Positions 46,134 through 56,497 of a stretch of 64,000 nt of DNA are shown here, in pieces. The notes beneath the pieces are model-generated. The model was not told where the DNA came from. It saw only the letters and a list, made by a program, of their open reading frames with translations, and ran no database searches. The number at the start of each line of letters is the position of its first letter. Positions within the stretch are counted from its first letter, which is position 1. The stretch spans positions 404,501 through 468,500 of the forward strand of contig LNKV01000021.1 in assembly GCA_001465935.1 (NCBI GenBank). Direction: 5' to 3'. This DNA is from Clarireedia homoeocarpa (lineage: Eukaryota > Ascomycota > Leotiomycetes > Helotiales > Rutstroemiaceae). The position numbers and the translations under genes were made by a program.

Positions 46134-46468
46134 CGCGGGAGTACTTCGTATACTTCGTAGTAGAACCCCCCCAAAGCACAACCGAATAGTTTCCCGACAC
46201 GCAACATCACAAAATGGGGAACTCCACAAATCTGGATACTGCAAAACATACGATTCTTACGTAGCGTAGTATGAGGTACTGTACAGTACAACACTTGCTG
46301 AACACACACATACTGCAGTAGCCTTATATAAGTTTAGGAATCAAGAAAATCGAAAGATTATCCACCCGCTTCTACCTTTAATTAAAAATCAACTACACAA
46401 TATTTTTAATTCAAATCGAGGATTAAGAGTATTATAGTCTAGTTTCAATTAAAAAAATCTAGTGTAAT
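46134..46468. other. AT-rich spacer next to the mariner relic
   Basis: About 335 bp between the inverted-repeat element and the end of the transposase relic. Very AT-rich; I could not locate the terminal inverted repeat of the mariner element here. Confidence 0.4.
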
Positions 46469-48122
46469 CTAGTACTTAGTATACTACCCTTTTGCCTCAA
46501 TTACTGTATTATATCTTCTTTCTAGAATCCTTAAGTATACCTCAAAAATAGAATCTGGAATATATTCCCAGGCTTCAATTAATGCTTACTCTAGTACTTC
46601 AAAGGCTATTTCTTCTGTTCTCAGCAACTCGGGTTCAGGGTATAACTTTAGAACCCAATTCTCAAGGTACTGTTGGTCCGATTTGGACCGATTCGTAGCA
46701 CCACACTTAGTCACGTTTATAGACCAAGTAATGCTGTTGAATCGGGTTGGATTCTCTAAACTAGGTGGGAGGGAGAGTTGGACTATATAGCCTTTCTCCC
46801 CCGTACTAATTGCTATGCTACAGCGAGTATCCTGTGTCCTGTAGTCCCTTCTTCCGTAGTTTAGAATTCCGTAATATCTTTCCTGTTGTTCAGTGAATAC
46901 ACTGAACCGACAGGTACTACTATATATACTCAATCGGGTTCAGATCCGGGGAATAAGATAGCTATTCAATAACTAGTATAACTCGATCTACGAACTATTA
47001 GTGCACTTTACAGGTAATATAGATAAGTGTATTGTCCTATATAAAAACTAATCTAAATTCCTAGTAAGATTCGATATTGTGGTCAAGTACTACGAGGTAG
47101 GAGTTAGCACAATACCTATTCTTCTTCGATTCGAAGTCCCAGTCTATTATATAGAGATATGACTTGTGAATAGCCTTATCTTTCTATTACAAATCCAGAA
47201 GTATATGACCTTAGGCTCAGCGATTGAATAGCCAATCGCAATAGAACCCTATATAGGAAGTTATATAACCTAGGGAGCGATAGGCTTCCAGGGCTCCTGG
47301 AGCGATAGGATTCTAAGCGCTCCCAGGGCTCTTGGAGTGATGGGATCCTGAACGCTTCTAGGGCTCTTTGAGTACGAAGGTCTATATAAACAGAGATTAT
47401 TTCCTTAGTATATAGAGCTTCGTGCTCAACTCAAATATTAATTTCATTACTCAGTTACTAGTCGACATTTATTCTATCGATAATCCCCTACTTGATTACT
47501 TCAATACAAATCCTACTATCTTCTACCACTTCCATGTGACTAGGAGGTTGACGACGTAACACTTTCCACCAAAAGTATACTTATACTATCACTAATACAT
47601 CCTTCGACTTCTTGTAAATTGTAATATTTACTGGAAGTAGTTGTTCCATTGTAGTACAGAATACTTATTCCTTTACCCTGCCTTTGCTCTGCTCCGCTGA
47701 ACACTTGTCACTCTATATATACTTTGCGAAGTCATCGAACTTCCAATACCTTCTAACTCTGCACCAGTTATACCTGAGACATACAGTCTTCTCTATTAGG
47801 TATAGATACCGTCTACACCGCTAGTTTATAATCGCAGAAGGCTCAAGTACTTCCGTACATAGTATATACTAAAAGATATAGTTAGTATATATCCATCCTA
47901 ACATATCACGGATCTGCTAGTAGGTATCCTTTAGGTTTCGATATATATAACGCACAAAGGAACAAACCTGTCGATCCGTATACTTGACTAGCCGGCCGGA
48001 TTGTTCTCTAGAAAACCCTTTGTAGTGTAATAGGTCAGCCTTTGTAGTACTATAAACAGTACTAATCGGGACTTTTAGAACCTTAGCGACTTTAGTAGCT
48101 TTAATACTATGGATTTTCGCTT
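46469..48122 (-). pseudogene. Decayed Tc1/mariner-type DDE transposase, RIP-like mutations
   Basis: Read from 48122 downwards: a helix-turn-helix (KATKVAKVLKVPISTVYSTT), LLHYKGFSREQSGR and VKYTDRQV; then the DDE domain with the first Asp in KYIxSDKCSAEQSKGRVKE and FCTTMEQLLPV. The second Asp is in xDNTLIYITCKVH, preceded by ANSYLVVLDHNIE. The third carboxylate is in YSPDLNPIEYI at about 46940. The C-terminus ends AWEYIPDSIFEVYLRILERR (about 46550-46500) and YTKY at 46469. Many positions expected to be Trp or Gln are TAG or TAA, as expected from C-to-T change. Extra DNA interrupts the frame at about 47520-47130 and about 46920-46680. It is inactive. Confidence 0.75.
47276..47370. repeat. 35-bp minisatellite (2.7 copies) inside the transposase relic
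   Basis: Copies at 47276-47300 (25 bp, internal deletion), 47301-47335 and 47336-47370. Each starts AGYGATRGG and ends AGGGCTCYTGG or a close variant. It lies in DNA that interrupts the DDE reading frame, so it arrived after or during element decay. Confidence 0.8.
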
Positions 48123-49878
48123 AAACTCATTGCCTAGTACTCGTATTGTACAGGCATGATGAGGCAGGCGTGGCAGGCAGGCATGCGGACCACGGACACC
48201 AATCCACTTTCTTCTTCAGCTACAAAACAGAACAAGACAAGAACGGATGGATGGAAGAATGAATGAAACCCAATCCGTACAACCCATGCCCACTATCCAT
48301 CCCTGCCCTGCCGCGTCCAGCCCATATCCGCACCCAAAGAAGAAAGAGGACAGAAAAGGCTACAGAAAACACACCAACGGTTGTAAGTTAAATCCGAGCC
48401 GTCCCGTCCCTATCCCGTCCCTATCCCGTGCATGCATACACAGTTCATTCCCACGGGCCGAGGTTCTGAAGAAGAAAAGGCGTTGTGGGGTACATAGAGT
48501 AACCTTAAACCACGCAATGACAGAAGAAGAAAAGAAAGACGACCCATTAAAGCTGCCAGGGTAACTTTTGAGACTCATAAGAATAAATAAATAAATAAAT
48601 AAATAAATAAAAAAGTCTCCGATATCAATCATATGTTTAAATAGCACCCAAAAATCTAAAATAAATATAAACAATGAGATTTGGTTACGTAAAGACCTCA
48701 ACTATCCAATAGCCAAGAAAGTCCATCAAAATCTCGGCTCTGCAGTTCAATATATATATATATTTCCAAGTAATTACCTGCTATCTCTTTTGGTGTGTCG
48801 TCCGTCCCATGATACTTTGTAGATACAGCACGGTCAGTCAGTCAGTACATTTCCCTTTTTCAGCCTGCTCCACGAACGCCACATACTCCACTATTTGTCG
48901 CCTCGGCGGGCGTGTACTAGTACAACATCGGCTGGTAACTTACTTCAGTAGCTAAGTTACTAACTTATACCGAGGATACATACGCCGGGATACTGAGAAA
49001 ACTCCTAAAGTGACGCCACTTCTAGAGAAGTGACAATTTAGGCTTATATTTGGCTTCACCGATACGAAATACCGCAGCCACATTCATATAAATTAGGGAG
49101 AAGGGGAGAAGTGAGAACGTAATATAATGTATTGTGATGTAACGTGATGATCTCATCTGACAATGACCGTTTATGTGTCACTGTGGGTAAGTGGATGACC
49201 CGGGCCGTTCGGTCGTTTGTTTACGCGCTGAACGGGACGGAACGAAACGAAACGAATGATGACATGAACTCGCTGATGCGAGTGGTTGGGGTTCAGGTTG
49301 AGTTTCGATTCCTGTCGAAGGGGGAAGGGGGGAGGTGATCTCTATATACTTCGTAGACATCCTTGTCCCGTGCTAATTACTTCTTTGGATATACCGTGCA
49401 GTACATGTAATTTCTCTTCCCGTGATCATATTGGCTCGTGTTCGACAGTTACTGTCTCAGATGCGGTCAACTACGAGCCGGGGGGGAATGCCTTTTGCAG
49501 GTCTCAGAATACGAGTCTGGATGTATGAATCTGTATATGTATGTATGAAAAAGAGCGCAGCATCTATGACGAAAGGCAGAAATTCACGCATAAGATGAGA
49601 TGAAGTTTCATACAAAATTCGTAAATCATATTAAATGTTACCAAGGAGCTAACCACACTGAAGACATATTCCATTCCAAATCTTGACCAGACAGATATTC
49701 TTCCTTTCCTCCCATGCCTTTGAGATTCCTCCAGTATCCCGCTCAAAGACACTCACCAACCACTAAAAACAAAGACGATGATAGCGACAGACGACGGGTG
49801 GGAGACGAGAGATTGCAGGCGGAATTGAGGTAGTTTGGTGGGGCCATTTTTGGTTCGGATAGATAGACGAGTAGTCAT
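48123..49878. other. Gene-poor interval left of the hydrophobin gene
   Basis: About 1.75 kb without a supported gene; contains the AAAT microsatellite at 48583-48611 and a TA run at about 48752-48762. The right end is the hydrophobin 3' UTR side. Confidence 0.4.
48583..48611. repeat. (AAAT)n microsatellite
   Basis: About seven uninterrupted AAAT/TAAA tetranucleotide units. Confidence 0.95.
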
Positions 49879-50342
49879 CTATTCTGGGTTGTTGCAGACG
49901 AGAGCCTGGCCCAACTGTGATAGCGGTTAGTATCTGGCATCAAGAGGCGAAATTATTGTCTGGTGTATACTTACAACTGGAAGTGTGCAGCATCTGTCGA
50001 TCTTGCCAACGCTGGCACAGATATCAGTGAAGTCTTCAACACTCGTTGGAGTGGTGATAGCTATGAGTTTTGTGTTAGTTTGACATATGAATTTGCGGGC
50101 TAGGGAAGTTCTGGACGGCTCCGGAGGATGTTTGATGGAAACTTACGATTTTGGCAGTTGAGGTCCGCAACACCGAGAACATCGACGTCGCAGCATTGAG
50201 CCTGGCTATACAAGAGACTTGTGCACTTGAAAACAGTGGAAGGAGATCCTCCATCTCCTCCTCCTCCCCAAGCGTTGGCAGCTGGGAGGGCAAAGGCTGC
50301 GGAGACGAAGGTAGCGAGAGCGAGAACGAATGAGGTCTTCAT
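49879..50342 (-). CDS. Class II hydrophobin
   Basis: Three exons (50342-50147, 50060-49975, 49914-49879) give 105 residues. The signal peptide is MKTSFVLALATFVSAAFALP. The mature part has exactly eight cysteines spaced C-X9-CC-X11-C-X16-C-X8-CC-X10-C (from KCTSLLYSQAQCC to ALVCNNPE), the class II pattern, joined only after both introns are removed. Such proteins are secreted and self-assemble at air-water interfaces, coating aerial structures or conidia. A Gly-rich linker (WGGGGDGGS) precedes the first Cys. A TATA-like TATAAGA lies about 140 bp upstream. I could not assign it to a named paralogue. Confidence 0.96.
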
Positions 50343-52634
50343 TTTGATGGTTGGTTTTGCTTGTTTGGGGAAGAAGCTGGAAGCTTTTGAAAGTGCTGGA
50401 AAGATGTTTGGAATAAGTGATTGATGATTGTGTGATGAGGATGATGAGAATGGAGATGAAATGAAGGAAACTGTCCTCCTTCTTATAGATTTTCCTGCTG
50501 CTCCAGACCGTAGTTGCTGCCCTCATTTCATGAACTTTGTGATCGATCGATCGACAACATCTATTTCCTTAACTGATGATGTCAATCGACATGCGTCGTC
50601 GACATGCCTCGTTGTGTGAAAGTCGTCGATCCATTTCCTACTCTTTGACAATTTCGATGTCAGCCAACACATCATTGCTGTCCATGGGTGGTCCTCGAAT
50701 GCTGCAGCGTTAAAATTCCACTTTATCCTTTCTTGGCCTGTAAACAGGGGCATGAGCAGAAAAGAGCAGGACTGAATGTAACTCAGCGCCATTAACTTCG
50801 TGTTGCTTATTCTAGTCCGCAGGCCCGGCACGAGCAAGTTCCACGACAGTAGGCACCAAGAGACGGCAGGATACTCCTCAATGATACATCGCTAATGTCC
50901 ACCTATGGGAAGACTTCGACTAAAGTGGTACCAAAACGTCTTAATGAACCACGTGGTTTTGTGCCCACCCAAAATTTACTTTCCAGGCTGTTTATGCAAT
51001 CGATGATGCCCGTCGAAACCCGTAACAACCGGATCACGAGAAATAGCTGGGGAACCTGTAGAATCAGGCACGAGCTTTGGGTACTTTTCACTCAACCCAG
51101 CAAGCACATATCAACCACTCTCTTTGCTAGAAAGTCGGACATGGACTTAGGTCCCTGCAGCCATGACAGCGAAATCTGCACACCTTTCACACTCTCGAAT
51201 GAGTGAATTCAGAATGGATATTCAGGGACTCATGTCAGGCCATAGAGCCGAATACAACAAAGCTGAAAATCGCTGTGGAGAAGTGTCGATCATAACTAGA
51301 AGCAGTCCCCATCTAAACATGGTCAAGCAGGGAATCATGCCAGTTAAGAAGTCGAACAGGATGGGAAACTTCCCAATGGTATGCTGAGTTGAACCGTAGT
51401 CTCCGCCGAAATCCATCGGTGATTTGTGAGCGGAACCGAGTGGGGTACAATTTGTTGTTCCGTTCTTGGAGCGAACCGGTTGCATCCGAGTGGTTGATTC
51501 AGGACTATGGAAGGACAAACTAGCGACAGGATGTGCAAATCGTCGCCATTCTTACTTGCATAGAAGTCCATTTCTTGATTATTCGGAAAACATCGTTTTC
51601 TGTCACCACTTTGGGTAATAACCTTAAAGTGCTGACTGGTTAAAACTTGATTAATTCCGCTGGTGCTTGATTGGGCACTATGCAACAACAAGGATGTTTG
51701 CCGCTTCGATCTAACCTGATGGGGAAAAGTAGTGGTCCACTTTTCTCGTTAAAACATCTGTGGGGAACTGCAGCTTCCAAGCTCCTTTATTCGTGGTTGC
51801 TGTCAGCCTTCGTAAGTACCTTTTCGGCGCATGAATGTCATCGAGAATAACCTGATTCTTCTAGCCATTCCTAATCATAGCCTCACTAAACCTTATAGTG
51901 ATACTATCTGATGCTGCTCATGATCCAGCGGCGTAATATTCCTTCTGCAGCCGCTGCATGCACGTCTCCACAACTCGTGTCACCCCCCTAATACACTTGC
52001 ATTCTATTACTAAATGCACTTGCATTGTCTTACCAAACAGCATCGCTACAAGGGCGACTTCTGGTCAAAGAAGACGAAGAGCTGAGAATATCTCTAAAGT
52101 TTCAAACGAGGCTATGCGAGCAGCAGGTATTTTTTTGAGGCCGGGAATTAAACATGACCCTATCAAAACCGGAACATGCACACGAACACAATGCTAGTGC
52201 ATCTGGTCAGACCATGAGTTGGAGAACTCCACGATGCAACGTACGGCGCCATGGCTGAGCGCCAAAGTGCACTCGCCGAGGCTTTTCTTTCTGCCGGTTT
52301 TCATCTACATTCATCCGATGTATAAGTGAGACCGACGTGGCTTGGAATGTGCAGAGAATGAAGTCATTGTAAGGAGCTGGGTTGCAGGAAGGAACGACCA
52401 CTCTTGATAGCAATGTTAACTGAAGATATTTTCCCCGAGTTTTTCCCTTCTTCGATGATGCACCAAGATCTACTCGACGACCACTTCTTATATGCATTGC
52501 AACTTCGTATTGTGCTGCATACTAGCGGAAGCCCTCAAACACTCCTGCTGCACAATCTCATTGGCGCTATCAGACATCCTCATTTAATGATCATGATGGA
52601 TCGACAGTGGATGTCGGGGCCAAGGTGCTTACTA
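50343..52634. other. Gene-poor interval upstream of the hydrophobin gene
   Basis: About 2.3 kb. The left ~150 bp are hydrophobin leader and promoter. The remainder has only short unrelated open frames on both strands and no domain I recognise. Confidence 0.4.
50481..50487 (-). promoter_or_regulatory. TATA-like box upstream of the hydrophobin gene
   Basis: TATAAGA on the minus strand, 139-145 nt before the hydrophobin ATG, consistent with a leader of about 100 nt. Strongly expressed hydrophobin genes usually have such a box; not tested. Confidence 0.35.
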
Positions 52635-52700
52635 CCCCCCTGAACAAAGGTTAAGTTTTTAGGTGGCAAGACACAGAAAATTGACCTTTGTTAGGAGGGG
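52635..52700. mobile_element. 66-bp inverted-repeat element sharing ends with the 45.8-kb element
   Basis: The left end is CCCCCCTGAACAAAGGTTAA; the reverse complement of the right end is CCCCTCCTAACAAAGGTCAA. The arms match over about 20 bp with one indel, and little lies between them. The AACAAAGGT core and the C-rich tip are shared with the element at 45841-46133, so both may belong to one family, with this copy internally deleted to almost nothing. Confidence 0.5.
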
Positions 52701-54334
52701 AGGATAATAGACGGGAAGCCATCCACCCTTCCAATACAAAAGTTACTTTGTATAGCCGTGAGAATCCTGTAATGTGGAGTGGGCTTTAAAATAGTATGTT
52801 AAAATACCGCCGACGCATCCGCATTTCAGCTTCCCCGGCGTCTCCTCTTCGCAGCGGAATTTGCCCTAGGCAGGATAAAGAGTGGAATAATGTCCTAAAG
52901 AGAGTAATTGAATGCCTAGTCTTTGAATGGGAAGTTAAAAGACGGTATCGCTTCAACGATTCTTGGGGTCGGACGGCGATGATTCGTGCGGCACCAAAAA
53001 CTTGCTGACGCGTTCAAGATTTGCCTCCTTAGAGATCTTGCTATAGTACCAACTTCCTCCAAACAAACAAGAAATCGGCGTTGTCCTGCGGTTGTATACT
53101 TCCTCGATGCGCCTCTGCTGCATACAAGTAACCCCGTGGATGGTCTCTGGGAAAGACACCAGCCATGCCGTCGAGAGCAAACGGCAAAGATGAGCGTTTT
53201 GGAATAGAATTGAGACCGAAAAAGCCGTCCAGGTTCGAATTTGGTCACTTTTTGGATCATGGGACCGTCGAGGGATCGACGACAACGAAGAAAAGTCAAT
53301 GCAGATGGAAGCATTTCAGCTGTCTCTGTTCCGCTACCTGTTATTGTTTGGAGATATGCGTAAGCCGGTGCAAATAACCCCCATCATGGCGATGACAATG
53401 CCTTGCATTAAACTGTAAGCTGCGGTTGTACTCAACACGCCAAGCCGAACTCGTCGACGACGCATTTCACCTACGTATAAAGCAAGACGATTTCGCCCCC
53501 AAGTAAACCGAGTTTGTGCCCCACATAGATTCATGAAACGGTTATCTTTGAGCGTGGAAAAAAGCATTCTTTCGGTGTTGAGTATGTATGCTCATATTGG
53601 TGGTGTGCACAAGGTGAAGAGAGGTTACCATCAAGATTAAATATGAGATGATATGTTCGATGTCGTCGATTTAGCATCGGATTCAGTCATTACACGTGAC
53701 CCAGAGTCTGATTGGACTCGGATCTCGGACACTCAGACTCGGACTCGGATTCACTCGGACGGGAACTCGCTTCCCATTTCTCCCAGCACGAAGTGTTGTC
53801 CATGAGAAATCCCCCAACACAAGTCTATCAGCACGAATAGCAGATTAGCGGTTTCAACACAAGTTCTGATATAGAGACACAAAAGAAACCTTTGGGTCTT
53901 CGACTTCTGTCACTTGTTCCACCATTCTCTACCGGACAGGGATCTCATTCTCATCCAATCTCATTCCATTCACAACGTCCTCGAGTAGCTTTTGCTTCCC
54001 CATGATATTCTATGGAAACCGGCCCAGAATGCCAGAATGCGATCCAAAACTCCAAACGGCCAGTTCCAGACCAGGATCTGCTGATTTCTCGCCTGTTCCT
54101 GATTCCACGTCGTGAACTTAGCCCCTGTCAGAGATGACGTACATACAAGCCCTCGGCACGGAACGACAGCTCCATCACCAACGCACGTCAGGCGAGGCAA
54201 GGAAACTGTAGCCGTTTTATTTCCTGCTGCATGTAATGTTACCATACCATTCTGTTGTTGTTACCATACCTCATCCATATCGCATATACCCATTTTCTTT
54301 CTCGGTATCGTACCACTTAACAGCCAATGAAGAA
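52701..54334. other. Gene-poor interval upstream of the carrier gene
   Basis: About 1.6 kb, no supported gene. It contains an imperfect array of ACTCGGA-type units at about 53715-53770. The rightmost few hundred bases are promoter and leader of the PIN-like carrier. Confidence 0.4.
53715..53770. repeat. Imperfect array of ACTCGG units
   Basis: Six ACTCGG or near-identical hexamers occur in about 55 bp (GGACTCGGATCTCGGACACTC and continuing). It could be simple-sequence drift or a cluster of CGG-type factor sites about 0.6 kb upstream of the carrier gene. Confidence 0.55.
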
Positions 54335-55903
54335 ATGGGTGAATCGGACAGCATTCTTACGACCTTCTTGGGCGCTTTACAAGCTTCGTTGACTGTCTTA
54401 TTGACAATCAGTTACGGGGTTTTGGCCGCGAGGTTTAATTTGCTGAAGGAGTCTTCTGCGAAAGACGTCTCGAATGTGTGCGTGAAGCTATTTCTACCGG
54501 CACTGTTGATCACGAATGTTGGGCAGGAGTTGCAGCCCGCAACGGCTTACTGTTATGTGCCAGTCTTGTGTAAGTAACACAATAGATGTGGTGGCTTCCG
54601 GATATGGCGATCGGTTAAGCTTATTGTGCGACAGTATGGGCCTTGATGTATACACTGTCGTCAATGGCTTTAGGATTGGCTCTAAAGAGAATGTTCAAAT
54701 TCCCATCATGGGCAGTACCTGCGAGTAAAGAAGCCCTTGACCCACCAGAGAGACACCTCAGCACCTAACACCACCCAGTCTGCTTCAACAACACGACAGC
54801 TCTTCCCCTCCTTCTCATCCAAGCCCTCGACACAGCCGGCATCCTCAAAACCCTCACCATCGGCGATGACACCAGTTCTGCCGCCCTCAGCCGCGCAAAA
54901 TCCTACTTCCTCGTGTCCTCCATGGTAAGCAACAGTCTGACATTCGCAGTCGGCCCAAAACTCCTCGGTGACGCCAAATCTCCCGACGAAGAAGATGGAC
55001 GGAACTCCGACGCTGATGATGAAAACCCCACGAACTCCGAAGGCAGAACAGCCGACGAACAAGAAGAGCACTCCAACGAAACCACCACTCTCCTACCCCA
55101 CCCTGTCGCTCGAGCCGAATCCGCCACCGCGCATAAAACCTTCGATGTATTCCGCTCCCTCTCCGCACCTATGCAGAAATTCCTCACTACCGCAAGCACA
55201 TTCGTTAATGCGCCGTTGATAGGAGCTATTCTCGGTGCAACAGTCGGATTGATTTCACCACTCCATAAAGCGTTCTTCGACGTTCCATCCAGAGGTGGTG
55301 TGTTCAAAGCATGGTTGACTTCGTCCGGTGAAAATGTTGGGAATCTATTTGCTGCTTTGCAATTGGTCGTTGTGGGTGCGAAACTCAGTCAGAGTTTGGT
55401 CAAGATGCGGAAAGGTGAGGTGAGTGGCACGTTGAAGTGGGGCGTCGCTATGACCGTCTTTTTCATTCGGTTTGTGATGTGGCCTGTGTGAGTATTACTC
55501 TTATACACCTTCAGCTGGGCAGATTACTGACCTTCATCTCAAAAATACAGTATTAGCATAGGCGCCATTTACCTCGTAGCAGCGAAAACCAACTGGCTAG
55601 TAAACGATCCAATCCTGTGGTTTGTTCTGATGCTACTCCCTACTGGTATGTTTCCCTTCCCGTCCTCTCATTCATCCCTCCCTCCCTCCCCTCCCCCATC
55701 ACACCAACCTCCCAAACTGACCGTCCCACCACCACCCAAAAGGCCCCCCAGCAACCAAACTCACCTCCCTAGCGGACGTCAGCAGCGCCGGCGAAGAAGA
55801 AAAGCTGTCCATCGCGAAGTTCGTCACACTTACATATGCCGTATCGCCTGTGATATGTTTTGCTGTCGTAGGCGCGCTGAAGGCTTGCCAGGCTATTTTG
55901 TAG
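54335..55903 (+). CDS. Auxin-efflux-carrier family (PIN-like, Mem_trans) membrane transporter
   Basis: Five exons (54335-54569, 54635-54724, 54779-55487, 55551-55645, 55743-55903) give 429 residues. The N-terminal helices (FLGALQASLTVLLTISYGVL, KLFLPALLITNVGQEL) and PAICFNNTTALPLLLIQALD, formed across intron 2, are hallmark sequences of fungal Mem_trans carriers. A hydrophilic acidic loop (DEEDGRNSDADDENPTNSEG) separates the two helix bundles. The C-terminal half has LIGAILGATVGLISPLHKAF and NLFAALQLVVVGAKLSQSL, and ends PPATKLTSLA and VTLTYAVSPVICFAVVGALK. Yeast relatives (Ecm3 type) are probably ER-located; substrate unknown. All four introns keep phase. Confidence 0.9.
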
Positions 55904-56497
55904 ATGATATTTACTTTCGTGTTTGTATGAAGTAAGTTAGGTGTTGTTAGTAAGCGAATATATGGAGCTATGTAAGATACTGATCTGGAAAAAACGAGGT
56001 AGGGATTTTATTTACTGGGTATTTGTATTTGTATGGATATATCTAGGGAGTTATGTACTGTACTGTACTATACTGTAAAGGAATGGATTTGGATTTTGGA
56101 TATCAGATGCGATAGATGGATATTAGATATGGGAGATGGGAGGGTCTATATACAAACAGGACATTGACAGACTGATTAGATATATATACAAGGCACAAAC
56201 AGACATAAGGCGTTTGGATATATAAGAGCGCGGCGAACTCTATTATTTTCAGAATAAGCAAGACAATGTTTTTTGATCAAACGAGCTCTGTGACTTCTGC
56301 TAGAAAATAAGATGATTTGCGAAGATAAGATCATCTGGATTTCATTCATCTAGTTGTACTTCGACAACCACTATACACTTTTCTTATTCCACCAATCTAT
56401 AACGCCAGAGTCCAGAATATGCTTAATCACTTCTTTCAAGTGAGCCGTCTGAGCGTTACAGCTAACACAACACATATTAAATAGCGAATCATCCCCC
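55904..56497. other. Convergent 3' region of the carrier and PUF6 genes
   Basis: About 590 bp, AT-rich, with a GTACTGTACTGTACTATACTG stutter near 56056-56076 that is best read as simple repeat. It presumably holds both 3' UTRs. Confidence 0.45.

Noticed and set aside
46134..48250. Terminal inverted repeats for the mariner relic
   Set aside because: I compared both flanks of the transposase relic and found no convincing inverted match. The ends at 45841-46133 belong to a separate small element.
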